Source of the DNA: JALEFZ01 sp039817415
GTDB lineage: Bacteria > Bacteroidota > Bacteroidia > J057
Assembly: GCA_039817415.1 (NCBI GenBank)
Contig: JBCBVV010000001.1
Coordinates: 248,001 to 312,000 of the forward strand
DNA: 64,000 bases
Reading direction: 5' to 3'
Below, one piece after another: positions 45,140-53,997 of the stretch. The position numbers were made by a program, and so were the translations under genes. Numbering within the stretch: the first letter of the stretch is position 1; every line of letters starts with the position of its first letter. The notes beneath the pieces are model-generated. The model did not search any database, was not told where the DNA came from, and was given only the letters and a program-made list of their open reading frames with translations.

Positions 45140-46210
45140 ATGGAAAAGAAGATCATTAGTGGAATTCAGCAAATAGGAATAGGCATCCCGGATGTGCATA
45201 AAGCCTGGGCTTGGTACAGGGAGTATTTTGGCATGGATGTGCCCATCTTCGAAGAAGCTGCAGAAGCTGAATTGATGTTACCCTATACAGGTGGCGAGCC
45301 AAGATCACGACATGCTGTATTAGCCGTCAACCTACAAGGAGGCGGAGGATTTGAAATCTGGCAATATACAAGTCGAGTGCCACAAGCCGCAGCAGAAGAA
45401 GCTATGCTGGGAGACCTTGGAATCTATGTCGCCAGAATCAAGTCAAGAGATGTAGGAAAGGCCTACGAATATATGAAGGAGAAAGGAGCCGAGATTTTGA
45501 GCACGGTTCAACAAGATCCTTCTGGAAATAAGCACTTTTTCGTCAAGGATCTCTTTGGAAATATCTTTCAAGTAATTGGTCATGACTCCTTCTTTGGATC
45601 TACGCAGGCTGTTACAGGAGGTCCTTCCGGAGCGATGTTGGGCGTAAGCGACATTGAAGCTGCTAGGAAACTGTATACCAATGTTCTCGGCTATGACCTG
45701 GTAGTTTATGATGAGGAAGGCGTCTTTGATGACTTGGCCGGACTACCTGGAGGAAAACGTGAAGTTCGAAGGGTCCTTTTGACACATTCTCAACCACGAG
45801 AAGGGGCTTTTAGTAGATTGATTGGTCCTACGTATCTGGAATTGGTTGTGACCAAAAAAGAGCCTGTCAAGAAGATTTTTGAAAATCGATTCTGGGGCGA
45901 TCTTGGTTTCATTCACCTTTGCTTCGATATCTTCCACATGGATTCCCTCAAAAAAGAGTGTGAGGAGGCAGGATTTCCGTTTACAGTTGATAGCACAGCT
46001 TCCCTTGGTGGAGACTTTGATATGGGCGAAGCAAGCGGAAACTTCTCTTACATTGAGGATCCTGATGGAACCTTGATTGAGTTTGTAGAGACACTCAAGA
46101 TGCCTGTCATGAAGAAAATGGGCATTTACCTAGATATGAGAAAGCGCAATCCTAAGAAACCATTGGCAGACTGGATGCTAAAGGCCCTGCGGTTCAATAG
46201 GGTGAAATAG
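45140..46210 (+). CDS. double VOC-domain (glyoxalase/bleomycin resistance fold) protein
   Basis: A 356-residue protein with two vicinal-oxygen-chelate modules: module 1 (about 6-130, 'GIQQIGIGIPDVHKAWAWYREYFG') and module 2 (about 145-320, 'MLGVSDIEAARKLYTNVLGYDLVVYD'). Metal ligand candidates are His and Glu at 'LGFIHLCFDIF' and 'DGTLIEFVE'. The C-terminal 'MRKRNPKKPLADWMLKALRFNRVK' is a basic helix. VOC pairs include extradiol dioxygenases and HPPD-like enzymes, but no family-specific set of three ligands is certain here. ATG 45140; the upstream in-frame sequence to 45044 overlaps the predicted promoter. Confidence 0.82.
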   Translation: MEKKIISGIQQIGIGIPDVHKAWAWYREYFGMDVPIFEEAAEAELMLPYTGGEPRSRHAVLAVNLQGGGGFEIWQYTSRVPQAAAEEAMLGDLGIYVARIKSRDVGKAYEYMKEKGAEILSTVQQDPSGNKHFFVKDLFGNIFQVIGHDSFFGSTQAVTGGPSGAMLGVSDIEAARKLYTNVLGYDLVVYDEEGVFDDLAGLPGGKREVRRVLLTHSQPREGAFSRLIGPTYLELVVTKKEPVKKIFENRFWGDLGFIHLCFDIFHMDSLKKECEEAGFPFTVDSTASLGGDFDMGEASGNFSYIEDPDGTLIEFVETLKMPVMKKMGIYLDMRKRNPKKPLADWMLKALRFNRVK

Positions 46211-46233
46211 GCTTTCCGATCAATAGAAATAGA

Positions 46234-46262
46234 AAAGGCTCACTTAGGTGGGTCTTTTTTTT
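46234..46262 (+). terminator. terminator of the VOC gene
   Basis: AAAGGCTCAC (46234-46243) pairs with GTGGGTCTTT (46248-46257) with wobble pairs, followed by TTTTT. Confidence 0.7.
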
Positions 46263-46267
46263 ATGGC

Positions 46268-47179
46268 CTATCTTCTGGACCCTCTGCGTGTAAAGAGATT
46301 GAGAAGCGCCTGTATGTAAGATTCTTTGGTATTAATGCTGACAAAGTCTGCTCCTGCCTTAAGGAATGTGGTTCTGGTTTTCTTTAAGTTATCCTGGTAC
46401 CAGGTTTCGTATGCCTCTCTAGTCGCTTTATTGGCGGTATCCACCCAAATTTGCTGACCACTTTCGGCATCCAGTATCCTCGCCAAGCCCATATTGGGAA
46501 GACTCACTTCGCGGTCATCATATAAATGCAATCCTACCACGTCATGCCTTCTTCTCGCAATACTCAAAGCATCCTGATAATAGCTGCCTGTATTCATAAA
46601 GTCAGACAACACAAATACGATACTTCTTTTTTTCAGAATATTGGTTAGGTGGCGAAGCGCCTCTGCCAAATCAGTCCCTTTCCCTTTTGGCTCCACATCC
46701 AATAGTTCTCGAATAAGGCGAAGGATATGATTTCGGCCCTTTTTAGGAGGAATATATTGTTCAGTTTGGTCCGTAAACAATAGCATCCCCACCTTATCAT
46801 TGTTGTTTGTGGCAGAAAAAGACAAAACAGCAGCAATCTCTGCCATGACATCTTGCTTGATGCGTTCCTCGCCATCCTTATTGGTTTGGGTCCCAAAGAA
46901 GGTAGATCCACTGACATCCACTAATAACATCACAGTGAGCTCCCTTTCCTCTTCAAATACCTTCACATAGGGATCCTCCAATCGAGCAGTAACGTTCCAA
47001 TCGATATTTCGAACATCATCCCCATATTGATAGGAACGAACTTCGGAAAAAGACATTCCCCTTCCCTTAAAAGCAGAATGATATCCACCTGAGAAGACCT
47101 GATTGGACAAGTCCCTCGTCTTGATTTCTATCTTTCTTACTTTTTTTAACAGTTCTGCCGTCCTGTCTGAACTTGCCAT
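46268..47179 (-). CDS. DUF58 (vWA-like) protein
   Basis: A 303-residue cytoplasmic protein. The DUF58 core 'GMSFSEVRSYQYGDDVRNIDWNVTAR' and a von Willebrand A-type MIDAS 'LLVDVSGST' (D-x-S-x-S), followed by 'NDKVGMLLFTDQTEQYIPPKKG'. Such proteins are regularly encoded with a MoxR AAA+ ATPase and Bat-type membrane vWA proteins; none is next to it here. The upstream region shares an element with the M36 peptidase locus. Confidence 0.9.
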   Translation of the reverse strand: MASSDRTAELLKKVRKIEIKTRDLSNQVFSGGYHSAFKGRGMSFSEVRSYQYGDDVRNIDWNVTARLEDPYVKVFEEERELTVMLLVDVSGSTFFGTQTNKDGEERIKQDVMAEIAAVLSFSATNNNDKVGMLLFTDQTEQYIPPKKGRNHILRLIRELLDVEPKGKGTDLAEALRHLTNILKKRSIVFVLSDFMNTGSYYQDALSIARRRHDVVGLHLYDDREVSLPNMGLARILDAESGQQIWVDTANKATREAYETWYQDNLKKTRTTFLKAGADFVSINTKESYIQALLNLFTRRGSRR

Positions 47180-47266
47180 AGCATGTCACATATTGCCCAA
47201 AAATAGCTGGAACTATACTTCCAGCCTAAGAATGAACGAATATAAAAAAAGCTTGTTCACTCCCCA

Positions 47267-47337
47267 TTCGCTTAACTCAACATTAACATTCGTAAGCCTA
47301 CTTTACCAATCAAGCGTCCAATTTCACAATCCACAAA
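47267..47337 (-). promoter_or_regulatory. upstream element shared with the M36 peptidase locus, copy 2
   Basis: TAACATTCGTAAGCCT at 47284-47299 differs from copy 1 at one position; CAATCAA (47307-47313) and CAATCCACAAA (47327-47337) follow in the same order. The block begins about 105 bp upstream of the DUF58 start. Function inferred to be regulatory. Confidence 0.5.
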
Positions 47338-47435
47338 CATTATTATCCATTTCAAATTTATTAAAGATCGATAAATATTTTTTCGTATATTTAAATTTAT
47401 ACAGGTTTCTAAACCCCTAGATTTAAGCAAGGCTT

Positions 47436-48050
47436 ATGCGTTCTCTGACTGTCCTAATGGCTGTGATAGCCACCAGTATTGGATTTTCTCAGCCCAGCCT
47501 ATCTCTGATTAAATCCGCCTACCAAAAAGGCAATATCCAACTTGCTAAGCAGGCAATTGATCATTACTTCCTTGATCGATCTGACTTCCTTGGTTCTGAT
47601 GCGTGGATGCTAAAAGGCGATATCTATAGGGATCTCGTCCTTTCATCTATAAGGACACAACAAAGCTTCCCCAGCAAACTCCTCGAAGAAACTTATTTGG
47701 CCTACGAAAAGGCAGAATCGATTCAACATGTGATATCGAATGGATTCCGTATGCGATCTGAGGTAATTTATGATTCGTCACATGTTCGCCAATTTACTGA
47801 AGCCCTCCAATTACTCGGGAACACCTTCTTACGAAAAGGAGAAACCGAATCGGCTCGTGTGGTTTTTACACAAATGTTTAAGCATGCCAAACTTACTGCT
47901 GAAGAAAGCTTGGCCTTTTGCAAACAACTCAGTGAAAAGGGTCATCATGCGCTAGCAAAAAACCTTGCCAAACAAGCAAGAGACACCCACCCAAAGGATC
48001 CGTCTCTCATTCAATTCGCCATGGAATTGGTTCAACACCAACACAAATAA
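47436..48050 (+). CDS. exported TPR-like protein of unknown function
   Basis: A 204-residue protein with signal peptide (ends GFSQ, about residue 18), then an all-helical mature part with repeats resembling TPRs: 'LIKSAYQKGNIQLAKQAIDHYF', 'AWMLKGDIYRDLV', 'ALQLLGNTFLRKGETESARVVFTQMFKHA', 'LAKNLAKQARDTHPKDPSLIQFAMELV'. Probably a periplasmic scaffold. No named family recognised. Its stop is 12 bp from the convergent peptide-binding lipoprotein. Confidence 0.7.
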   Translation: MRSLTVLMAVIATSIGFSQPSLSLIKSAYQKGNIQLAKQAIDHYFLDRSDFLGSDAWMLKGDIYRDLVLSSIRTQQSFPSKLLEETYLAYEKAESIQHVISNGFRMRSEVIYDSSHVRQFTEALQLLGNTFLRKGETESARVVFTQMFKHAKLTAEESLAFCKQLSEKGHHALAKNLAKQARDTHPKDPSLIQFAMELVQHQHK

Positions 48051-48061
48051 AAAGGGACTTC

Positions 48062-49861
48062 TTAATTCTCAGCCCGAATTAAATTGAATCGTTCTGGCAA
48101 TAAATAAGGGGGGATTTGATAGATATCTCCTCCTGAGAACCTTTTGTGCAAGACTAACTTTTTACTAGGATGATAGAGAAAGAGAGCTGGTACTTCTTCA
48201 GCTAGAATTCGGTTCACTTTAAAGGCAAGCTCTTGACGCTTATCCCCATCTACCGTAACACGCAATAGGTCTATCAAAGAATCCGCCTCTGCGTTTACAA
48301 AACCAAAAAAGTTACTTCCTTCAGGGTAATTGTCCGAATGGAAGAAGGATTTATAATCATAAGGAAGCGTAGGAGGTGGCGTTAAGGCAAGCAAAGCCAT
48401 GTCAAACTGCCCACTAGACAACCTTCCCAAATATGCGCGCATAGAACCTGGAGCCAATTTCACATCAAAGCCGACTTTTTTCCATTCTTTCTGGAACTCA
48501 TCTGCCATGCTTTTTACCGTAATGTTTTGAGGAGGATAATCGAAAGAAAATGATAGGTCTACCCTTTGTCCATTTACCTCTTTCTCTCTGATACCATCGC
48601 CGTCTCGATCTATCCAACCTGCTTCATCCAATAATTTTGCAGCCTTGTGAGGATCGTGTGCAAAAGGAACCAAACTAGGATCGTAATGGGGATTTCCGGG
48701 GGGAACGGGAGAATTGGCTCTAATGAAGTCTGTTTCTAGTCGCTCATTCAGAATTTCATCCATCGGCAATGCAAACTGAGCCGCCTGTCGCACTCTTTTG
48801 TCATCAAAAATACTAGACTGTGTAACACCATCAGGTTGGTTATTCAGTACGAGCATGACACCAGTACTCCGGCTTTGTTTTTGAACCTTGTAATGGGCGT
48901 TCACAATTGAGTCATTTAGAATCTGCTCGAAAACGGCAGGACTAATTTTTGCTGAGCCATCCACAGCTTGCTGGCGAATTGCCTCTACGGTAGCTTGTTC
49001 ATCCTTGATGGTTCGGAAGGTTACAGAAGGAGGATAAGCTGCAAATTGATTGCCTACCAATCCTTGGCCCCAATAGTCTTCCCTTTTCACCAAAACAATT
49101 TGTTGCTCGGGCAGCCATTCTTTTATGATGTAAGGTCCCGAACCTCCCATAAAGCCAGCTACCTGGTTCCCGAATTTTGTGGAGTTGAACTCCTCTGCAA
49201 AGGCAAGTAGCTCTTCATTCTCTTGTAGTTTTTGATCTTCTTTTAACGCTTTCATGCTGAATTTCTCCATGATCCCTTGAGGATCATAAAAGCCAGGATT
49301 CAAGATCATGGTCAAGTTTCCGATGTAATCATTGAGCATATAGGTCTCAGACATGACCAGATCGAATTTCCTGGGATTATCAGGATAAAGGTTGAATTCA
49401 GCTATGTATTCTGCGTAATTCTTAAGGTCTCCGTTTTCGATGGCATCTACAAAGAATAGTTTGAAGCTAAATAAGACATCCTTCGCAGTGATGCTACTGC
49501 CATCCACCCACTTTGCCTCCTCCCTTAGGGTAAAGGTGAAAGTCAATCCATCTTCAGATACAATAGGTAAGGCCTCCACCAGAACGGGTACTAACTTTCC
49601 TGTTTCACAATCAATGTCTAACAACCGTTGATAGACCAAGGTCATGACTTCATCCTTCTGAGAAACGGTAGAGTTGGTAGGATGCAGAGATTTGGGTTCG
49701 CTGATCATATGCATAACCACTTCTGGTCCCAATGGGCCTGAGTAGATTATTTGACCGTTCTTTTCTAGATAAGGGCCAGATGAGTTGGACGCATTTCTGC
49801 AGGATACAAGGAGGAGTATCCCTAAAATAAGGGAGAGGAGAAGATGCTTTGGATTCATCAT
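48062..49861 (-). CDS. peptide/oligopeptide-binding lipoprotein (SBP family 5)
   Basis: A 599-residue lipoprotein with lipobox VSC (Cys about residue 20), then the SBP_bac_5 fold: 'PKSLHPTNSTVSQKDEVMTLVYQRLLDID', 'LTFTFTLREEAKWVDGSSITAKDVLFSFKL', 'SGPYIIKEWLPEQQIVLVKREDYWG' and 'RAYLGRLSSGQFDMALLALTPPP'. It should bind peptides or similar ligands at the envelope. No ABC permease or ATPase for it is adjacent, so it is a solitary binding protein here. The start lies in a double ATG at 49861/49858. Confidence 0.9.
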   Translation of the reverse strand: MMNPKHLLLSLILGILLLVSCRNASNSSGPYLEKNGQIIYSGPLGPEVVMHMISEPKSLHPTNSTVSQKDEVMTLVYQRLLDIDCETGKLVPVLVEALPIVSEDGLTFTFTLREEAKWVDGSSITAKDVLFSFKLFFVDAIENGDLKNYAEYIAEFNLYPDNPRKFDLVMSETYMLNDYIGNLTMILNPGFYDPQGIMEKFSMKALKEDQKLQENEELLAFAEEFNSTKFGNQVAGFMGGSGPYIIKEWLPEQQIVLVKREDYWGQGLVGNQFAAYPPSVTFRTIKDEQATVEAIRQQAVDGSAKISPAVFEQILNDSIVNAHYKVQKQSRSTGVMLVLNNQPDGVTQSSIFDDKRVRQAAQFALPMDEILNERLETDFIRANSPVPPGNPHYDPSLVPFAHDPHKAAKLLDEAGWIDRDGDGIREKEVNGQRVDLSFSFDYPPQNITVKSMADEFQKEWKKVGFDVKLAPGSMRAYLGRLSSGQFDMALLALTPPPTLPYDYKSFFHSDNYPEGSNFFGFVNAEADSLIDLLRVTVDGDKRQELAFKVNRILAEEVPALFLYHPSKKLVLHKRFSGGDIYQIPPYLLPERFNLIRAEN

Positions 49862-50063
49862 GAAGTGGATTGTGTTGTAGAAAGCGGAATTTAGTACAAA
49901 ACTCATGTCTCCACAAGAAGATATTTAGCCCAGTAGTTTGTGCCAATAGGGAATTTCTATGTCGTTCCCATTGGGTTGGGAAATCCAATTGTTTTTCAAC
50001 CTACCATTAGGAAAAGTTGGAAAGTCATTGTTATATACTTTAAAGAAGGAAATCGCATTCCAT

Positions 50064-50975
50064 ATGGTATCTATTCAGCAGCTGACAAAACAGTATGGTG
50101 CTCAGAAAGCAATTGATGGGCTAGCATTTGAGGTAGCAAAAGGAGAAATTCTTGGATTTCTTGGGCCTAATGGGGCTGGGAAGAGTACGACCATGAAAAT
50201 TATCAGCTGCTATTTACAGGCTAGTTCAGGTACGGTAAAGGTGGATGGATATGACATCCACGAGGATCCTCTTGAAGTCAAAAGGCGAGTGGGATATTTG
50301 CCTGAGCATAATCCCCTTTACCTGGATATGTATGTCCATGAGTTTTTGGACTTCGCTGCCAGAATCCAACAAATAGGAAAAAAAGAAAGAAAGCAGCGTA
50401 TTGCTGAAGTTATTGACAGAACTGGTTTGGGCATTGAACAACACAAAAAAATCGGCGCCCTTTCCAAGGGATATCGCCAGCGTGTCGGCCTGAGTCAGGC
50501 TTTGATTCATGACCCAGAAGTTCTGATCCTAGACGAACCCACCAGCGGCCTTGATCCCAATCAAATCGTAGATATCCGTGAGTTGGTAAAGGAAGTCGGA
50601 AAAGATAAAACCGTCATATTTTCCTCTCATATACTAAGCGAGGTGGAGTTCATATCTGATCGAGTCATTATTATCAACCGAGGTCAAATCGTAGCAGATC
50701 AGCCTACAGATCAGTTGAGGAAGTTGGCAGAGGACAGCATTCAGCTTGAGTTAGAGGTAGCCGAGGAAGGTTTTCAGCATGATTGGCTCCTACAAGCCCC
50801 CGGAGTAAAAGAGGTAAGGGTCATCAGTCCAACACGTTTCGATATTCAAACCCAAACGGACGTAGATATCAGAACAGACTTATTTAAAGCTTGTGTGGAG
50901 CAGGACAAAACGATGATAGGGTTGACCAAACAGACCTTTACCCTTGAGGATGCATTCCGTAAATTGACTGCCTAA
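50064..50975 (+). CDS. gldA: ABC transporter ATPase of the gliding-motility GldA type
   Basis: A 303-residue ABC ATPase. Walker A 'GFLGPNGAGKSTTMKI', Q-loop region 'RRVGYLPEHNPLYLDMYVHEFL', signature 'LSKGYRQRVGLSQAL', Walker B 'VLILDEPTSGLDPNQ', H-loop 'IFSSHILSEVEF'. The 'YLPEHNPLYLDMYV' and 'GLDPNQIV' stretches match GldA of Flavobacterium closely, so the call rests on pattern identity from memory; other ABC-2 type ATPases in this phylum look similar. GldA normally pairs with membrane subunits GldF and GldG in gliding motility; neither is beside it. ATG 50064. A small unknown gene follows after 23 bp. Confidence 0.8.
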   Translation: MVSIQQLTKQYGAQKAIDGLAFEVAKGEILGFLGPNGAGKSTTMKIISCYLQASSGTVKVDGYDIHEDPLEVKRRVGYLPEHNPLYLDMYVHEFLDFAARIQQIGKKERKQRIAEVIDRTGLGIEQHKKIGALSKGYRQRVGLSQALIHDPEVLILDEPTSGLDPNQIVDIRELVKEVGKDKTVIFSSHILSEVEFISDRVIIINRGQIVADQPTDQLRKLAEDSIQLELEVAEEGFQHDWLLQAPGVKEVRVISPTRFDIQTQTDVDIRTDLFKACVEQDKTMIGLTKQTFTLEDAFRKLTA

Positions 50976-50998
50976 CTACATTCTGACATACAATTGTG

Positions 50999-51421
50999 AT
51001 GGACATTCTCCAACAACTTCCAGCCGCTAATCCAATCCATGCAGATTTGGCCCTTGCCCAAGGTTCCAAGACATCATTTGCTGTTGCGAAAGGCAATTCT
51101 AAGGAGGCATTGGATATGATCAAGGGAATAGAAGAGCAACAGCTTGCCCTATTTGTACCGGCCGATTGGCTAATTATCAGAGATCAACTGGAACAGGATT
51201 GGACCATTAACCTTCCCAAGGGCAAAGGACAGGAAACCCTATATAGTACCACCTTTTTCTGGAATCCAGCATCTGATGACATCATGGCTGCCTTGGCGCA
51301 TGCAGGGCAGAAAGAGTGGGCGGTTTATACCCAAATTGGAGACAAACTTTGTATGCTTGTGATCAACTCCAAAGTTGGGGTAGACGTTAAGGCTGAGGAG
51401 GTTTTGGGTCAACTTCTTTAG
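50999..51421 (+). CDS. small cytoplasmic protein of unknown function
   Basis: A 140-residue protein with no signal or membrane segment; alternating strands and helices ('NPIHADLALAQGSKTSFAVAKGNSKEAL', 'WAVYTQIGDKLCMLVINSKVGVDVKAEEVL'). It starts 23 bp after gldA on the same strand and is likely co-transcribed (ATG 50999; an in-frame GTG is one codon upstream). I recognise no family. Confidence 0.65.
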   Translation: MDILQQLPAANPIHADLALAQGSKTSFAVAKGNSKEALDMIKGIEEQQLALFVPADWLIIRDQLEQDWTINLPKGKGQETLYSTTFFWNPASDDIMAALAHAGQKEWAVYTQIGDKLCMLVINSKVGVDVKAEEVLGQLL

Positions 51422-51574
51422 CGAGGCTGTATACATTCAAAAACTTATATTCTTGGTGTATTTCAAGCGCATCTTTTTATATTCGAGGCATCTAACTACT
51501 CAGGGGAGGCAACAACTCTCCGGAGCCGATTCGGAGTGAATGCTGAGGTGGCTCAAATTACACCTACAAAGAAT

Positions 51575-53206
51575 ATGACAAGAGGATTATTTCAGGTACC
51601 CACACCTTACAATGAAGAAGTAAAAAGCTACTTGCCAGGATCGCAGGAAAGAGCTGAGGTATTAGCTGCCTTACAGGTAATGCTTTCTTCCCAAACGGAT
51701 GCCCCTTTGTTTATAGGGAAAGATGAGATCATGACTGAGGACAGAAGACCTATGACTCCTCCTCATAAACATCAACACATCCTCGGCCACGCCGCACAAG
51801 CCAATGAAGAGCACGTTCACCAAGCCATCGAAGCTGCCCTTGAAGCCAAAGAAAGATGGGAACAGACTAGTTGGGAGCATCGAGCAGCTATATTCCTGCG
51901 TGCCGCAGAAATGATTTCAGGTCCCTACCGTGCTCGCTTCAATGCAGGGACTATGCTTTCTCAATCCAAAAATATTCACCAGGCTGAGATTGACGCAGTT
52001 GCGGAGTTTGTCGACTTCCTGCGCTTCAATGCCTACTACATGCAAGAAATATATAAGACGCAGCCCAATTCCTCCAAGGGAATTTGGAATCGTCTTACCT
52101 ACCGTCCATTAGAAGGATTCGTATTTTGTATCACTCCCTTCAATTTCTCAGCCATCGCAGGAAACCTACCTGCTACCCCAGCCATGCTTGGGAACGTATG
52201 TATCTGGAAACCTGCTGATAGCCAGATCTATTCGGCCAGGCTCATCATGGAAGTATTAAAAAAGGCTGGACTTCCAGATGGAGTCATTAACCTGATCTAT
52301 GGTGATGGCCCGATGATGGGAGATATCATCTTCAATCATGCAGACTTTGCAGGCCTACACTTTACGGGATCAACTTCTGTCTTCCAAAGCCTGTGGAAAA
52401 CCATTGGAGCCAATATTCATAAGTACAGATCTTATCCTAGGATTGTAGGAGAAACAGGTGGAAAGGACTTCATTGTTGCTCACCCTTCTGCCAGTCCTAA
52501 AGAGGTAGCAACTGCTATGCTAAGGGGGGGATTCGAATTCCAAGGCCAGAAATGTTCTGCTGCATCAAGGGTTTATCTTCCCGCCTCTATCTATGACAGG
52601 ACCATGAAAATCCTGCTGGAGGACTTGAAGACCCTGAAAATGGGAGATCCAATGGATTTCACCAATTTCATCAACGCTGTCATCGATGAACGTGCCTTCG
52701 ATAAGATTACAGGATATATAGAACAAGTAAAACAGGCTGACAATGCACATATCGTAGCAGGAGGAAATTATGACAAATCTACGGGTTACTTCATTGAACC
52801 CACGGTTGTTGTTACGACTGATCCTAACTCGGTAACCATGTGTGAAGAAATCTTTGGCCCCGTTCTGACGGTCTTCAAATATGACGATTACAGATGGGAA
52901 GAGACCTTAGAATTGGTAGACAATACAGGCCCTTATGCACTGACGGGCGCTATTTTCTCTAAAGATCGATATGCCATTGAGGAAGCCATGTGGAAGTTGA
53001 GAAATGCCGCTGGTAATTTCTATATCAATGACAAACCTACGGGTGCTGTGGTTGGCCAACAACCCTTCGGAGGTGCTCGAGGTTCTGGGACAAATGACAA
53101 AGCTGGTGCGCACCTGAATTTGTTGAGATGGGTATCGGCCAGAACCATCAAAGAAAACTTCCTTCCTCCTGTAGATTACAGATATTCTTGGCATAAGGAA
53201 GGATAG
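51575..53206 (+). CDS. pruA: 1-pyrroline-5-carboxylate dehydrogenase (glutamate semialdehyde dehydrogenase)
   Basis: A 543-residue aldehyde dehydrogenase oxidising glutamate gamma-semialdehyde to glutamate, the second step of proline breakdown. 'FNFSAIAGNLPATPAMLGNV' binds the cofactor, catalytic Glu in 'VGETGGKDFIVAHPSA', catalytic Cys in 'GGFEFQGQKCSAASRVYLP', and 'NFYINDKPTGAVVGQQPFGGARGSGTNDKAG' near the C-terminus, all as in P5CDH rather than other ALDHs. ATG 51575 gives the usual N-terminus (TRGLFQVPTPYNEEVKSYLPG); an in-frame GTG at 51536 is less likely. No proline dehydrogenase gene is adjacent. A terminator follows. Confidence 0.93.
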   Translation: MTRGLFQVPTPYNEEVKSYLPGSQERAEVLAALQVMLSSQTDAPLFIGKDEIMTEDRRPMTPPHKHQHILGHAAQANEEHVHQAIEAALEAKERWEQTSWEHRAAIFLRAAEMISGPYRARFNAGTMLSQSKNIHQAEIDAVAEFVDFLRFNAYYMQEIYKTQPNSSKGIWNRLTYRPLEGFVFCITPFNFSAIAGNLPATPAMLGNVCIWKPADSQIYSARLIMEVLKKAGLPDGVINLIYGDGPMMGDIIFNHADFAGLHFTGSTSVFQSLWKTIGANIHKYRSYPRIVGETGGKDFIVAHPSASPKEVATAMLRGGFEFQGQKCSAASRVYLPASIYDRTMKILLEDLKTLKMGDPMDFTNFINAVIDERAFDKITGYIEQVKQADNAHIVAGGNYDKSTGYFIEPTVVVTTDPNSVTMCEEIFGPVLTVFKYDDYRWEETLELVDNTGPYALTGAIFSKDRYAIEEAMWKLRNAAGNFYINDKPTGAVVGQQPFGGARGSGTNDKAGAHLNLLRWVSARTIKENFLPPVDYRYSWHKEG

Positions 53207-53220
53207 TAGATAACAAGAAA

Positions 53221-53246
53221 GCACGGCTCTTAAGCTGTGCTTTTTT
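53221..53246 (+). terminator. terminator of the P5C dehydrogenase gene
   Basis: GCACGGCT (53221-53228), loop CTTA, AGCTGTGC (53233-53240), then TTTTTT. Confidence 0.88.
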
Positions 53247-53398
53247 ATGTACTATCATGAGACAAATTGTTATTTCTCCCAGTCGAGCGATACACCGGGA
53301 CATGATCTTGTCTCTATTTCAAGAAATCGCCTCTCAACAAGACGGGAGTCTGGAAATACAGTAGGATTTGTGTCTCCCCATTTCCAAGAACACCTAAA

Positions 53399-53436
53399 AA
53401 AATCCCCTCAAATGATAATTTTGAGGGGATTTTTCA
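53399..53436. terminator. bidirectional terminator
   Basis: AATCCCCTCAAA (53401-53412) pairs with TTTGAGGGGATT (53420-53431), with A and T runs at the two ends. It lies just beyond the stop of the small minus-strand gene at 53453. Confidence 0.85.
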
Positions 53437-53452
53437 AATAAGTTTCTTGGGT

Positions 53453-53671
53453 TTAGTCAGCTTTGTGTTGGTTATTAATCTGTCCTTTTCTAGCACCTAA
53501 TACGGCTGCATCACCCCCCATAGGATCTTGCGAAGCGCTTCCTTCTGGGGAGATATTCTCTGAACCGGATGTAGTTGCCATAGGATCCTCCATTCCAGCT
53601 TGAATATTGTTGGTGTTGACGGAGGTAGCCTTGTTAAACCAGCTAGTAAATGATTTTAGACTGAATTTCAT
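53453..53671 (-). CDS. small hypothetical protein, 72 residues
   Basis: Hydrophilic, no signal or membrane helix; 'LKSFTSWFNKATSVNTNN' then a Gly/Ser/Asp-rich tail. Support for it being real: no gene on the other strand, codon use like a coding sequence, and a strong terminator 22 bp after its stop. Against: short, no recognisable family, weak ribosome site. It could also be an expressed small peptide of regulatory use. Confidence 0.45.
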   Translation of the reverse strand: MKFSLKSFTSWFNKATSVNTNNIQAGMEDPMATTSGSENISPEGSASQDPMGGDAAVLGARKGQINNQHKAD

Positions 53672-53997
53672 GCTTAAGGGGTTAGAGGGTTAAATGAGCC
53701 AGGGAGTATCTAAGCATCTCTTTCAAGATACAAAAAATTACACATTATAAGAGAATACTGGCGTGTGGGTTTAGTGGTAGACTTACTTTTATTTACGCAA
53801 ATGACCAAATAATAGATATAACCCATTTTTCTCAATTCCTTGTCAAAATTACCCCAATAGTCATTTTTCAACAATTTCCAGTTTTCAAACTAATTGACAT
53901 TCTACATTCTTTTATCTTTCCATTTTTTTGAGCTAGTTTGAGGAAAAAGCGAGAAAATCCACTTGTCTTCTGTCCCAAAGGGGGAAATTCCCTTGCT
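53672..53997. other. intergenic region, 326 bp
   Basis: AT-rich, between the small minus-strand gene and the TPR-kinase-cyclase gene. No credible ORF, hairpin or promoter box identified with confidence. Confidence 0.4.

Noticed and set aside
53247..53441. 64-codon ORF between two terminators
   Set aside because: Runs through the 53399-53436 hairpin and encodes no recognisable features.
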